64,000 nucleotides of DNA from Anaerolineales bacterium (lineage in GTDB: Bacteria > Chloroflexota > Anaerolineae > Anaerolineales > Villigracilaceae), in the NCBI GenBank assembly GCA_020847435.1, contig JADLBX010000012.1, positions 62,001 through 126,000 of the forward strand. Reading direction: 5' to 3'. Position numbers and translations under genes: made by a program. Shown piece after piece: positions 9,337 through 17,768 of this stretch (its first letter is position 1; each line of letters opens with the position of its first letter). The notes under the pieces are model-generated. The model saw nothing but the letters and a program-made list of their open reading frames with translations, had not been told where the DNA came from and did no database searches.

Positions 9337-9818
9337 TGAAAATCACATTCGACAACACCACGCTTGAACTGAAGCCCAACGGCAAAAATTATGAGGTCGC
9401 GCTTGGCGATAAAACAGCGACGGTTGAACTCCTCCGCGCCGACGCAGAGCGTGGAAAACTCGACCTCCTCATTGACGGCGAACGCGTCACCGCGTACGTT
9501 TCCTCCGACGGCGCGAAGCGTTGGGTGACAATCAACGGACGAACATCATTGCTCACCAAGCAATCGGGCACGCGCCGAAGCGGAGGCGCGGGGCAAGCGT
9601 CCACAGGCGCGTTGACCGCGCCGATGCCTGGGCAAGTCCGCGCGGTGAACGTGAGCGAGGGCGAGGCGGTGACGAAAGGTCAAACGCTGTTGGTCCTCGA
9701 AGCCATGAAAATGGAGATTAGAATCCAAGCGCCGATGGATGGCGTGGTGAAATCGTTGGCGGTGAAACAAGGGCAGACCGTTGAAAGAGAGCAAATTTTG
9801 GTCATGGTCGAAAATTAG
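9336..9818 (+). CDS. Biotin carboxyl carrier protein of the acyl-CoA carboxylase
   Basis: A 160 aa carrier. The C-terminal biotinyl domain (about 92-160) contains LTAPMPGQV and the biotinylation site EAMKME, with the acceptor lysine at residue 125. The first 75 residues form a beta-rich domain resembling the BT domain that links carrier to enzyme in larger carboxylases. The start overlaps the accC stop (TGATG). With 5148-6791 and accC it makes a complete three-subunit biotin-dependent acyl-CoA carboxylase; there is no separate alpha-subunit fusion. Confidence 0.92.
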   Translation: MKITFDNTTLELKPNGKNYEVALGDKTATVELLRADAERGKLDLLIDGERVTAYVSSDGAKRWVTINGRTSLLTKQSGTRRSGGAGQASTGALTAPMPGQVRAVNVSEGEAVTKGQTLLVLEAMKMEIRIQAPMDGVVKSLAVKQGQTVEREQILVMVEN

Positions 9819-9890
9819 CCATGGAGTTCACCGAGAACTTTGAGATTTTTTTCTCAAAAACTCTGTGCTCTCTGTGGCAAAGGAGAACGA
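9819..9890. repeat. Nonamer-period hairpin supplying the MaoC RBS
   Basis: Left words catggagtt caccgagaa ctttgagat and right words actctgtgc tctctgtgg, joined by a T-rich centre. It ends CAAAGGAG-AACG, giving the SD for the next gene. Relatives: 15723-15794 and 49932-49990. Confidence 0.75.
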
Positions 9891-10352
9891 ATGACAGGCA
9901 AATATTTCGACGAACTCGAGGTGGGGATGAAATTCAAACACGGCGGACGCACCGTCACCGAAATGGACAACGTGCTCTTCTCCGCGTTGACGATGAACAC
10001 GCAACCGCTACACCTCAACGAAGATTTCGCCTCGAAGACAGAATTTGGTCAGCGGCTGGTGAATGGAATTTTTACGTTTGGACTGGTCGTTGGCTTGACT
10101 GTTTCTGATCTCACCGAAGGCACGATCGTAGCAAACCTCGGCTACGATAAGGTTGTCCATCCCAACCCCGTCTTTCACGGCGACACGGTCTACGCCGAGA
10201 GCGAGATCATCGAGAAGCGCGAGTCCAAGTCAAGACCAAACGCGGGGCTGGTGCGAATCAAATGCTGGGGTAAGAAACCAGACGGTACAATTGTGGTCGA
10301 GTTCGAGAGAACGGTGATGTTTCATAAAAGGCAACTTAAAGGGTTGAAATGA
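9891..10352 (+). CDS. MaoC-family enoyl-CoA hydratase/dehydratase
   Basis: A single hot-dog domain of 153 aa: KYFDELEVGMKFKHGGRTVTE opens the fold, TMNTQPLHLNE corresponds to the hydratase active-site loop (usual pattern D....H, here N at the first position) and GQRLVNGIFTFGLVVGL is the MaoC core helix. ATG 9891 follows AAGGAG; the track start at 9840 runs through repeat. The pairing with a CitE-like lyase two genes on resembles mesaconyl/methylmalyl-CoA hydratase-lyase modules, but the exact substrate is inferred. The stop overlaps the next start (ATGA). Confidence 0.85.
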   Translation: MTGKYFDELEVGMKFKHGGRTVTEMDNVLFSALTMNTQPLHLNEDFASKTEFGQRLVNGIFTFGLVVGLTVSDLTEGTIVANLGYDKVVHPNPVFHGDTVYAESEIIEKRESKSRPNAGLVRIKCWGKKPDGTIVVEFERTVMFHKRQLKGLK

Positions 10353-10813
10353 GCTTTGAAACCCATATTAGAGAAATCGAGTTGGTAAAGCAAAATTTCT
10401 CTTTCTTATTCGATCAGGGGTTTCGGATTATTTACGCCGAACCAGCAAAATCATTCAATAACTGGTTGTTAGATATGGCATCACCAATTCTGCGAATTCA
10501 ATTTGCTGAAGACAGAAGCGAGCTGATTATTCGAGTTGGGCCAAACTCAGCAGGAATAGGTTGGCAAGGAAATGATCTTTGGGATCTTCAATTGCTGATT
10601 TTTCATTTAAAGAAAGATACCAACATGCCTCCCCAATTATTTTTTTCTAAAGATATGGAAAGCGCAGCAGAAGTCTTCAAATCATATTTCACGGATGTAA
10701 CCAGTCTATTTCAACAGCAAGACTATCTTAAATTAGCAAATTCTCTTAAAAAGAGCTATGCAATTATGATGAAGAAATGGCACCCTAAAGTATATAAAGG
10801 AATCTTCCGATGA
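10349..10813 (+). CDS. Hypothetical protein, AT-rich orphan inside the operon
   Basis: A 154 aa protein that I do not recognise. It has no signal peptide or membrane segment; the sequence looks mixed alpha/beta with a basic C-terminus (KKSYAIMMKKWHPKVYK). The gene is much more AT-rich than its neighbours. It overlaps both neighbours by exactly four bases (ATGA at 10349 and at 10810), so it is embedded as a coupled cistron between the MaoC and CitE genes. Composition suggests a recent arrival; the precise overlaps suggest it is expressed. Confidence 0.7.
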   Translation: MSFETHIREIELVKQNFSFLFDQGFRIIYAEPAKSFNNWLLDMASPILRIQFAEDRSELIIRVGPNSAGIGWQGNDLWDLQLLIFHLKKDTNMPPQLFFSKDMESAAEVFKSYFTDVTSLFQQQDYLKLANSLKKSYAIMMKKWHPKVYKGIFR

Positions 10814-11694
10814 AAGCCAGACGCGCGCTCCTCTACATGCCCGGCGACGACCGCCGCAAGATCGAAAAAGCCACCACCCTCGGCGTGGATTCCATTTGCA
10901 TGGACATGGAAGACGGCGTGGCGGCGAACAAAAAAACCGAAGCGCGGGAAGTCATTGCGCAGGCAATGAAAGAATTGGACTTCGGCGTGTCTGAGCGGTG
11001 CATCCGCATCAACCAGATCGGATCGGGCTTGGAGAAACGCGACCTCATTGCCGCGCTCGCGACGAATCCCGACACGATCGTCGTACCGAAGATCGAATCC
11101 GCTGAACAGGTGAAGTGGGTCAGCGAACACATCGAGTCGTACGAACTTTCGAGCAAGGCGAACATCGGCAGCGTCCGTTTGCTGGTGGGCGTGGAAACAG
11201 CGAAGGGAATCATGAACCTCAAAGAGATCGCCGAAGCCGACAAACGCCTCGAAGCGATCATCTTTGGCGGGGAGGATTTCGCCGCGTCGGTTGGCGCGGT
11301 ACGCACAAAAGAGGCGACCGAGTTGCTTTACGCGCGGCAGGCGGTGGTCACCGCGTGTGCGGCGAACGACCTGCAAGCGATTGACATCGTCTTCATTGAC
11401 TTCAAAGACCCCGAGGGTCTGCGCGTCGAAGCGGAGCAGGGAGCGCGTTTCGGCTTTAGCGGCAAACAGATCATCCACCCGAATCAGGTTCAGGTGGCGC
11501 AAGAGGCGTTCACTCCATCCACTGAAGCGGTTGAGTATGCAAAACGAGTCGTCGAGTCGTTCGAGGCGAGTCAACGAGAGGGCAAAGGCGCCTACGCGCT
11601 CGACGGCAAGATGATTGACATGCCCCTCTTGAAGAACGCGCAAAAAGTTTTGGAGCGGGCGCGCGCAGCGGGGAAATCAGGAGCGCGGACTTAA
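10810..11694 (+). CDS. CitE-like HpcH/HpaI-family CoA-ester lyase
   Basis: TIM-barrel lyase cleaving or forming beta-hydroxyacyl-CoA thioesters (citramalyl-, malyl- or methylmalyl-CoA type). Visible are RRALLYMPGDDRRKIEKA at the start, the acidic metal site SICMDMEDGV, VPKIESAEQV, LLVGVETAKGIMN and the lid motif IIFGGEDFAASVG. It is 294 aa, as in free-standing CitE-like proteins. There are no citrate lyase alpha or gamma genes, so it is not citrate lyase. The last codons and the stop (CGG ACT TAA) lie inside a REP palindrome (11685-11700), so the C-terminus is repeat-encoded. Confidence 0.87.
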   Translation: MKARRALLYMPGDDRRKIEKATTLGVDSICMDMEDGVAANKKTEAREVIAQAMKELDFGVSERCIRINQIGSGLEKRDLIAALATNPDTIVVPKIESAEQVKWVSEHIESYELSSKANIGSVRLLVGVETAKGIMNLKEIAEADKRLEAIIFGGEDFAASVGAVRTKEATELLYARQAVVTACAANDLQAIDIVFIDFKDPEGLRVEAEQGARFGFSGKQIIHPNQVQVAQEAFTPSTEAVEYAKRVVESFEASQREGKGAYALDGKMIDMPLLKNAQKVLERARAAGKSGART

Positions 11695-11700
11695 GTCCGC
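11685..11700. repeat. REP type 1: GCGGACTTAAGTCCGC
   Basis: A perfect 16-nt palindrome 10 nt upstream of RAYT1 that contains the citE-like stop codon. Further copies lie downstream of RAYT1. Confidence 0.88.
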
Positions 11701-11710
11701 ACCCCAAAAC

Positions 11711-12253
11711 ATGAACATGAAATGGTCAACCTCCCCTCATCGCCCACCTCACCTCTACGTTGACAACGCATGGTATTTCATCACCGCTTCCATCGTAGAC
11801 AAACAACGCATCATATCTTCCGACGCGCATTTCACGATCTGGGTCAAGGCATTCAAAGAGTTGATCGCCGAGTTCGATGCGAATTTGGCGGCATGGGTTA
11901 TCCTTGCCAACCATTATCACTTTCTCTTTCTTCCTCGGCATGGAATTGAATTGGGAAAGTTCATGAAGCGGCTGAATGGGCGGACTGCCAAAGAATTGAA
12001 CGCGTTGGATCATGCGCTGGGCAGAACGGTTTGGTACAGTTACTGGGATACCTGTATCCGCGGCGAACGCGATTTTTGGACGCGCTTCAATTACATCCAT
12101 ATAAATCCCGTCAAGCATGGCTACGTCGAACATCCCGAAGATTGGAAATATTCGAGTATTCATCAATATACAGGCGAGGATAATAAACTCTGGTTGGCGG
12201 ATTGTGTACGAGAATTCCCCGTTCTAAATTTGTTCGAGGACGATGCGTTTTAA
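11711..12253 (+). CDS. REP-associated tyrosine transposase (RAYT1, Y1/IS200-like)
   Basis: A 180 aa single-strand transposase of the RAYT clade. The N-terminal PPHLYVDNAWYFITASIVDKQ strand leads to the HUH metal motif NHYHFLF (two histidines near residues 68 and 70). The downstream helix SYWDTCIRGERDFWTRFNYIHINPVKHGYV matches the RAYT pattern, with the probable catalytic Tyr in YWD. No partner tnpB is present. It is flanked by copies of GCGGACTNAAGTCCGC on both sides, the expected arrangement for a RAYT and its cognate REP. ATG 11711 is used; 11717 is an alternative. Confidence 0.9.
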   Translation: MNMKWSTSPHRPPHLYVDNAWYFITASIVDKQRIISSDAHFTIWVKAFKELIAEFDANLAAWVILANHYHFLFLPRHGIELGKFMKRLNGRTAKELNALDHALGRTVWYSYWDTCIRGERDFWTRFNYIHINPVKHGYVEHPEDWKYSSIHQYTGEDNKLWLADCVREFPVLNLFEDDAF

Positions 12254-12432
12254 AAATTTAGCGCGTATAACGGAGCGCGGACTTCAGTCCGCTATTACTA
12301 TTTCAAGCGGACTGAAGCCAAAGCGGACCGAAGTCCGCAAAATAACTATACCTTCAGTTCGTAAAAATAACCAAGTTCAATTCGTCACAACCTAATTCAA
12401 GCGGACTGAAGTCCGCATTCCGGAGGTTTTCT
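12254..12432. repeat. REP type 1 cluster downstream of RAYT1
   Basis: Copies at 12277-12292 (GCGGACTTCAGTCCGC), 12307-12317 (half), 12323-12338 (GCGGACCGAAGTCCGC) and 12401-12416 (GCGGACTGAAGTCCGC), with the asymmetric centre alternating between TTCA and TGAA so the copies face each other. The last ends 4 nt before the GGAGG of the next gene. No other gene is visible. Confidence 0.88.
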
Positions 12433-13272
12433 TTGCTTTCCATCATTTACGGCATTGCATCGTCGCTTACGTGGGGGGCGGGAGATTTCGCAGGCGGGCT
12501 AGCCAGCCGCAAGGTCGGCGCGTACCGGGCGGTGCTCTACGCGGACTTCTTCGGCTTGCTCATCCTCGCGGTCGCATCGTTCTTCTATCGTGAATCGTTC
12601 CCCTCGGGAACCGTCGCGCTCAACTCGTTCATCGGCGGCGCGCTCGGCTCGATGGGCTTGCTCGTTTTGTATTACAGCCTGAGCGTCGGGCAGATGAGCG
12701 TCGCCGCGCCGGTCTCGGCGTTGTTCGCGGCGCTGTTGCCCGTCGTCTATGCCGCGCTCACCGAGGGCTTACCCACCCCGATTCAATTCATCGGGTTTGT
12801 CCTCGCGCTCGCGGCAGTCTGGCTGATCTCGCAAGGTGACGGCGGATTCCACGTGAGCAAACTCTCAGATTTAAAATTCCCGGTCCTCGCGGGATTTGGG
12901 TTTGGTTGCTACTTCATCTTCATTCACAACGCCGTCAGCGACCCCGAGGCGCTCTTTTGGCCCATGGTCTTCTCCCGCGCCGCCGGGACGCTGCTCGTGT
13001 TCGCCATCGTGCTGGCGCGGCGTGAGCCGCTTCACGTGCCGCGCGACGCGTGGGGCGTTGTGCTCGTCAACGCCGCGCTCGACCTCGGCGGCAACTTCTT
13101 TTTCATCCTCGCCAGCAAAGCCGGCCGGCTCGATATTTCGGCGATCTTGAGCTCGCTCTACCCGGGCGCGACGGTCATTCTGGCTTGGCTGTTGCTCAAA
13201 GAGAAAATTTCCAAGACGCAAGCGGTCGGCATCGCACTGGCGTTTCTGGCAATCTATTTTTTCACAGTCTAG
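12433..13272 (+). CDS. DMT-superfamily (EamA) transporter
   Basis: A 279 aa hydrophobic protein with about ten predicted membrane helices in two homologous halves, the EamA layout. Each half starts with a Trp/Gly-rich helix (SLTWGAGDFAGG; ALDLGGNFFFILASK), and the LSSLYPGATVILAWLLLKEKIS segment near the end is characteristic. Start TTG 12433 follows GGAGG at the usual distance. The substrate is unknown. It is convergent with the next gene. Confidence 0.85.
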   Translation: MLSIIYGIASSLTWGAGDFAGGLASRKVGAYRAVLYADFFGLLILAVASFFYRESFPSGTVALNSFIGGALGSMGLLVLYYSLSVGQMSVAAPVSALFAALLPVVYAALTEGLPTPIQFIGFVLALAAVWLISQGDGGFHVSKLSDLKFPVLAGFGFGCYFIFIHNAVSDPEALFWPMVFSRAAGTLLVFAIVLARREPLHVPRDAWGVVLVNAALDLGGNFFFILASKAGRLDISAILSSLYPGATVILAWLLLKEKISKTQAVGIALAFLAIYFFTV

Positions 13273-13279
13273 GCGTTAA

Positions 13280-14077
13280 TCATTCACCCGCTTTACATAC
13301 CGAAAGGTATGGGTCTTGTCCCGGGTAGGCAATCACCGTGCAGGAAAAAGTATAGCCGTCATCGTAATGGACGCGAACGTCGAAGCCTTCGGTGGAATCC
13401 GGCGAGGAGGCTTCGTACATGCGATAGGCGCCGCCTGCCTGTTCGGCGAAGCCCGGGAGTTTTGCCAGGGCGTTCCCGTCGCTCGCGCTCGTTTGCTGGA
13501 CGAGAACATGTAAAAAGCGCACAGCCCGCACTGCGCGATCGGGCATCCGCATAAAATAGCCGCCTGCCGCGCCGAATGTGACGGCAATCGCGAATAAGAG
13601 GGCGACGATCGAGGCGCAGTAACGAGACGACCGCGCCTGAGTGTGCCTTTCCGCCAGCCAGCGCAGGACCCACGCGACGGGCAAGACCAGCACGGCGATC
13701 GGCATGAGAATGAAGACCAGCACCATGAACTTCATCCCAGTCGTCGCCTCACCGGATTGCATCAACGAACCGACCAACACCAGCGCCGCCGCGATGACCG
13801 CGCCATAGAACAAGCCGCGCCACGTTTCAACCGCCCAACAGGTGACGAACCCGATGACGCTCAACCCAAGGACAACGATCAGTCCGTAGGATGTCAAAAA
13901 GCCAAACTCGAAACCGAGCGGCAAGTCGCGGTGCAGGATCAAATCCACGCTGGAGGTCGTGAGGGCAAAGGCAATGCCACCCAGCGCCCCATACAGCGCG
14001 CCGAGTTGCGCGTGCTGTTTTTGCACGGCGCGCGAGGGTTCAAGCTCGCCGTCTAGTGAAAGCCCAAAGATTTTCAT
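13280..14077 (-). CDS. Hypothetical multi-pass membrane protein
   Basis: 265 aa. A short cytosolic N-terminus is followed by about five hydrophobic helices (for example LGALYGALGGIAFALTTSS and FMVLVFILMPIAVLVLPVAW) and a soluble C-terminal domain of about 95 aa (PDRAVRAVRFLHVLVQQ ... YPGQDPYLSVC) that should sit outside. The family is not recognised. Rev-comp GAGGAGAAACG precedes the ATG, a good SD. Confidence 0.7.
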   Translation of the reverse strand: MKIFGLSLDGELEPSRAVQKQHAQLGALYGALGGIAFALTTSSVDLILHRDLPLGFEFGFLTSYGLIVVLGLSVIGFVTCWAVETWRGLFYGAVIAAALVLVGSLMQSGEATTGMKFMVLVFILMPIAVLVLPVAWVLRWLAERHTQARSSRYCASIVALLFAIAVTFGAAGGYFMRMPDRAVRAVRFLHVLVQQTSASDGNALAKLPGFAEQAGGAYRMYEASSPDSTEGFDVRVHYDDGYTFSCTVIAYPGQDPYLSVCKAGE

Positions 14078-14408
14078 CGTTTCTCCTCGATACCAAAGTG
14101 GGGCAATTCTGCCACAATTTCAGCGCTTCCTCTACCCTTGGGAGTTCAGGGGCGAACAGGGTTGAGTCTCGGCTTGATTTCTTGAACCGCCAAGCCCGCT
14201 AAGGGCGCCAAGTCTTAATTCTTTCTTTGCGTTCTTCGCGCTCTTGGCGGTAAATCTTATAACCTGTCCGCCCTCAAACCCTCGGGAGGGTGGAGTCAGA
14301 ATCTTGGATCGAGGAGAGCAATATTTAGTAAGTAATCTTACGCAGTTTTGTTCGTAACGCGAGTTCTCGCGCAAGAGCGACATGAATGACGCGTTACGAT
14401 TCCTGCGA
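14078..14408. repeat. Repeat-filled gap between two minus-strand genes
   Basis: Holds a nonamer hairpin at about 14183-14255 (aaccgccaa gcccgctaa gggcgccaa / tctttgcgt tcttcgcgc tcttggcgg). A GTAACGCGAG ... GCGTTAC palindrome lies at about 14355-14398, related to the GTAACGCGACATGAATGTCGC element at 23667. I see no convincing gene. Confidence 0.7.
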
Positions 14409-15662
14409 TCACCCCTGCACAATGCCGAGATTTTTCCAATCCGCATACGACGGGAACACGTCCGCGAGACTCGGATTCTTCAATCGTTTTTCAACCACTT
14501 CGCCCAGCACATCGCGATAGTCGGTGGTGATTGCGAGGTCAATGCCTTCGTACAACTTCTCCGGCGCGAGACCGGGCCACTGACCGTAGACCTTGCCGCC
14601 GTTCACTCCCCCGCCGAGGACGAACATGCAGTTGCCGTGTCCGTGATCGGTTCCATCCGACGCGTTTTCTTTCACGCGCCGCCCAAACTCAGACATGGTG
14701 ACGATGGTCACGCGCTTGGCGCGGTCGCCGAGATCGTGATACAACGAAGCGAGCCCGGAGGAAAACTCGTTGAGCAGGGTCGGCAATTCGCCTTCGAGTT
14801 GTCCCTGCTGGTTGTGCGTGTCCCAGCCGCCAATGTCCACACACGCAACCTCCAACCCGATCTCCGCTTTGGCAATCTGCGCCACTTGTTTCATCGCCAT
14901 ACCGAATTCCGTTTCGGGGTATGCCGCCCCACCCGACGGGGTGTAGTTGTTCACGTCAATCTTGTCGAGGATGTCCACCGCGTTGAAAGTTTCGATCGCA
15001 TCGCCATCGAGCGACGAGCCGAGGTTGTACAGCGACTCGAGCCGCGCGCGGATCTCCGTCAGTTGAGTGACGTCGCCTTGCAAGTGAAAATCGGAAATGG
15101 ATTTGAGCGTGGTGACCGGGATGGGTCCGCGCAAGGCGGCTTGCATCACGCCGCCCATGCCGATGGCGCGGAACGGCGATTCATTCTGCCATGCGGCTGT
15201 CTGCAAGTGGCGGCCGATCCAGCCCGTGGAAATGGACTTCTCACCGGGTGTGCCGCGCTCCATGTAGTCCATCGCGTCGAAGTGCGAGTGAGTCGGGTCG
15301 GGCGAGCCAACCGCATGGACGATGGCGAGCGTTTTTTCATCCCACAGATCTTTGAGCGGACGGAGCGAGGGATGCAGTCCGAAGAATCCGTCGAGATCGA
15401 TGCCGGTCTGGTCGCTTCCGTCTTCGGGTTCGGGGATGGCAAGCGCGGAACGGTTGTGATAATAATCCGCGTCGCCGTGCGGGATGACCGCGTTGATGCC
15501 GTCCATGCCGCCGCGCTGGAAGACGACGACGAGGATATCGCCCGGCGGTTCGACACCTTGCGGAGCGAACGCCATGCGCGGCATCCACGTTGGGAGCGCA
15601 GGCGCGACCGTGAACGCCCCGGCGAGTTTGAGAAAATCTCTACGAGAAATGGTTGTGGTCAT
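14409..15662 (-). CDS. DUF1501 family protein, Tat-exported
   Basis: 417 aa with an N-terminal Tat signal (SRRDFLKLAGAFTVAPALP). The body matches DUF1501: LVVVFQRGGMDGINAVIPHGD, IVHAVGSPDPTHSHFDAMDYME, ACVDIGGWDTHNQQG and VTMSEFGRRVKENASDGTDHGHGN. The fold is alkaline-phosphatase/sulfatase-like and the His/Asp clusters could bind metal; no reaction is established. It lies downstream of the DUF1800 gene, a pairing seen in many bacteria, and both should act outside the membrane. Confidence 0.9.
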   Translation of the reverse strand: MTTTISRRDFLKLAGAFTVAPALPTWMPRMAFAPQGVEPPGDILVVVFQRGGMDGINAVIPHGDADYYHNRSALAIPEPEDGSDQTGIDLDGFFGLHPSLRPLKDLWDEKTLAIVHAVGSPDPTHSHFDAMDYMERGTPGEKSISTGWIGRHLQTAAWQNESPFRAIGMGGVMQAALRGPIPVTTLKSISDFHLQGDVTQLTEIRARLESLYNLGSSLDGDAIETFNAVDILDKIDVNNYTPSGGAAYPETEFGMAMKQVAQIAKAEIGLEVACVDIGGWDTHNQQGQLEGELPTLLNEFSSGLASLYHDLGDRAKRVTIVTMSEFGRRVKENASDGTDHGHGNCMFVLGGGVNGGKVYGQWPGLAPEKLYEGIDLAITTDYRDVLGEVVEKRLKNPSLADVFPSYADWKNLGIVQG

Positions 15663-15915
15663 GGTTTATCCTTTTGTAGCGCAGATTTTGCAAATTAACA
15701 ATTAAACCGAGCAATCCGCTTTGAACCACGGAGACACCGAGTCACGGAGTTTTTTTACTTGTTTTTTTCTCAGTGTCTCTGTGACTCCGTAGTTTGACCT
15801 TGAAGTTTGAGAACCGATTTATTGCTCGATCATTTTGGAAAAGTACAACATCTTGCGGTTATCAGGTTTTATCGTGCGTTAGGTCGGAGCGCAAAGTGAA
15901 CTTTGCGGTACGGGC
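15663..15915. repeat. Gap with nonamer hairpin between DUF1800 and DUF1501 genes
   Basis: A hairpin at 15723-15794 (accacggag acaccgagt cacggagtt / agtgtctct gtgactccg tagtttgac) is the main content, followed by a small palindrome GCGCAAAGTGAACTTTGCG at about 15888. No coding sequence is evident. Confidence 0.7.
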
Positions 15916-17424
15916 TCACCTCATTTGGAAATGCGGCGAGCCGAGGATCAAGCCCGCGATGGATGGGAGGTCCTCGTCGAAGTTGCCGGACGAGGCGAAG
16001 TCCACAATGATCGAGCGCGCGTCGTCCGGCAGGAGTTCGCCGAGGAAACGCAGGCTCAACACATCCACGATATCTTCGGCGGAGGCGGCGTCTGCGGTCA
16101 GCGCGTCCAGGTTCACTTCCACGCCGCGAATCTGATTCGATACGAGCAGGTTGCTGAAGTTCCAACGGTCGAGTAAGCCGCTGGTGGTTGCCCAGTAATT
16201 CTGGCTCTCCGGGAATCCATTGGGCGGCGACCAGGTGAACGGGACCTGCCCCAGCAGGCGCAGATATTCCTGCACTCGGCGCGCGCTGCGGGCATTGCTT
16301 GTAATCGTCGCATCGGTCAGCCGCAACATGGAGATGAAAAAATCGAGCGGGCGTTTGAACTTTTGCCCGGCGGAGGCTTTGAACTCATCCGAAGCGAGCA
16401 ACGCGCGGAGCAACGCGCGGATGTCGCCGTCGGTTTGGGTAAAAACCTGCGCCAGCGAATCAACCAGCCCCTGCGTCGGTGAATCGGAAATAAATCGCCG
16501 GGCGAGTTTGCGGCTGATGAACTGCGCCGCGCTCGGGTGCGAGGCGAGCAAGTCGAGAATCAGCATGCCTTCGTCTTCGCCGCCGGGCGGAATCGTCATG
16601 CCTAGCGCGTGTTTCTCGCCGTTGTCGTGCGTTTCGGGGTTGAAATAGAACGAGCCGAATTCCTGCCGGCGTTTGCGCAGGCCGGTGATTGACCAGCCGG
16701 TTAGGACGCGCGCCACTTCCATCACATCCTGCTGTGAATATCCGGCTGAGGCGCCGATCGTGTGCAGTTCCATCAACTCGCGCGCGTAATTTTCGTTGGG
16801 CGCTTCGGCGCGGCTGTCGGCTTGATCGAGATAGACCAGCATCGCCGGGCTGTGCGCCGAGGCGTACAACAGGTCGCGGAATTTCGCCAGCGCGTTCGGG
16901 CGGATGACTTTCAGATCGTCGTCGGTTTTCAATGCCCGGCAGGCGCTCTTGCCGATGAAAATGTTGAAGTGGTCGCTCCAAAAATCCACCAGCATTTCGA
17001 AGAATTGGCGTTCGCTGTATCGCTGGCGCAACAACGTCGCGGCGATCAACTCTTGCACGGGCAAGCCGCGCTTGTCCAATTTGAAGCGTTCCTCCGCCGT
17101 CATCTCGAGGGTCGTGAACTGCCTCATCATTTTTTCAGTCGCATCGTCGGGGATCGCTTCGGGAGCGAGCTGTTCCTCGATAAACGCTTCGAGTCCGAGG
17201 CGGCGGGCTTTTTCGAACATGGCTGGCGTCGCGCCGAAAGACATGCGCCTCAACGTGTGGACGATCAGCGCGTCGTCTTCGAGCGGAGCGGGCGGCAAGG
17301 TCGGCGCCAACGTGGCTGTCGGCGGGCTGAGCGTTTGGGCAGCGTTCGGCGCGCACGAGGCGAGCGCCGTCCATGCGGCAAACATACCGGACATTTTGAG
17401 AAAATCACGTCGTGAGATCGTCAT
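15916..17424 (-). CDS. DUF1800 family protein, Tat lipoprotein
   Basis: 502 aa from ATG 17424, chosen because GGAGG lies just upstream; the track start at 17442 adds six residues. The N-terminus MTISRRDFLKMSGMFAAWTALASC has a twin-arginine motif and a lipobox (LASC), so it is predicted to be exported folded and lipid-anchored. The body is DUF1800: LRRMSFGATPAMFEKARRLG, VDFWSDHFNIFIGK, NENYARELMELHTIGA, EVARVLTGWSI and FISRKLARRFI. The reaction is unknown; it probably works with the DUF1501 partner downstream. Confidence 0.9.
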   Translation of the reverse strand: MTISRRDFLKMSGMFAAWTALASCAPNAAQTLSPPTATLAPTLPPAPLEDDALIVHTLRRMSFGATPAMFEKARRLGLEAFIEEQLAPEAIPDDATEKMMRQFTTLEMTAEERFKLDKRGLPVQELIAATLLRQRYSERQFFEMLVDFWSDHFNIFIGKSACRALKTDDDLKVIRPNALAKFRDLLYASAHSPAMLVYLDQADSRAEAPNENYARELMELHTIGASAGYSQQDVMEVARVLTGWSITGLRKRRQEFGSFYFNPETHDNGEKHALGMTIPPGGEDEGMLILDLLASHPSAAQFISRKLARRFISDSPTQGLVDSLAQVFTQTDGDIRALLRALLASDEFKASAGQKFKRPLDFFISMLRLTDATITSNARSARRVQEYLRLLGQVPFTWSPPNGFPESQNYWATTSGLLDRWNFSNLLVSNQIRGVEVNLDALTADAASAEDIVDVLSLRFLGELLPDDARSIIVDFASSGNFDEDLPSIAGLILGSPHFQMR

Positions 17425-17768
17425 GGCGCCTCCATACGCCAAGTGTAGAGGCTCGGCTTCAACTTTGGATTACCCCGCTGTAAAATTTTTGTAAAAAATG
17501 GAATGGTTCCTCCCTCACCCTCGCCCTTTCTCAAGGTGGAGGATTCATGAATCGCCAAGTACGCAAAGATCGCCAAGAAATCTTTTTAGTCAGGACTTAC
17601 GCAAAACCACACTTTTTGCTCAAAGGCGGTCTGTGACCGCCGTGTTCTTCGAGCCACCTCGCAGGGTCACAGACCCTGCGGGAGCATTCTGCGTAAGTCC
17701 TATTAGAGTCTTCGCGTGCTTGGCGCCGCTTCGACAAACTCAGTGCAAACCTGCGCGGTGAATATTTT
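17425..17768. repeat. Gap with nested mobile repeats
   Basis: Contains a pyrimidine-rich CCCTCACCCTCGCCC element (about 17513-17530) and a nonamer CGCCAAG repeat (17553-17580 and 17708-17730) that is split by the 113-bp MITE at 17590-17702. No gene is seen. Confidence 0.75.
17590..17702. mobile_element. 113-bp MITE with AGGACTTACGCA terminal inverted repeats and TTAG duplication
   Basis: Terminal repeats TcAGGACTTACGCA and TGCGTAAGTCCTA are perfect over 12 nt. TTAG flanks both ends (17586-17589 and 17703-17706), fitting the YTAR target duplication of IS5-group transposases. The interior carries two more hairpins, including GCAGGGTCACAGACCCTGC. There is no coding capacity. It is inserted within a nonamer repeat. 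Confidence 0.85.

Noticed and set aside
10810-11694. Citrate lyase beta subunit
   Set aside because: There are no alpha, gamma or citC genes nearby, and the protein matches free-standing CitE-like lyases.
14382-15698. 438 aa plus-strand ORF opposite the DUF1501 gene
   Set aside because: It is the antisense shadow of a clear Tat-exported DUF1501 protein and has the His/Arg-rich composition of such shadows.
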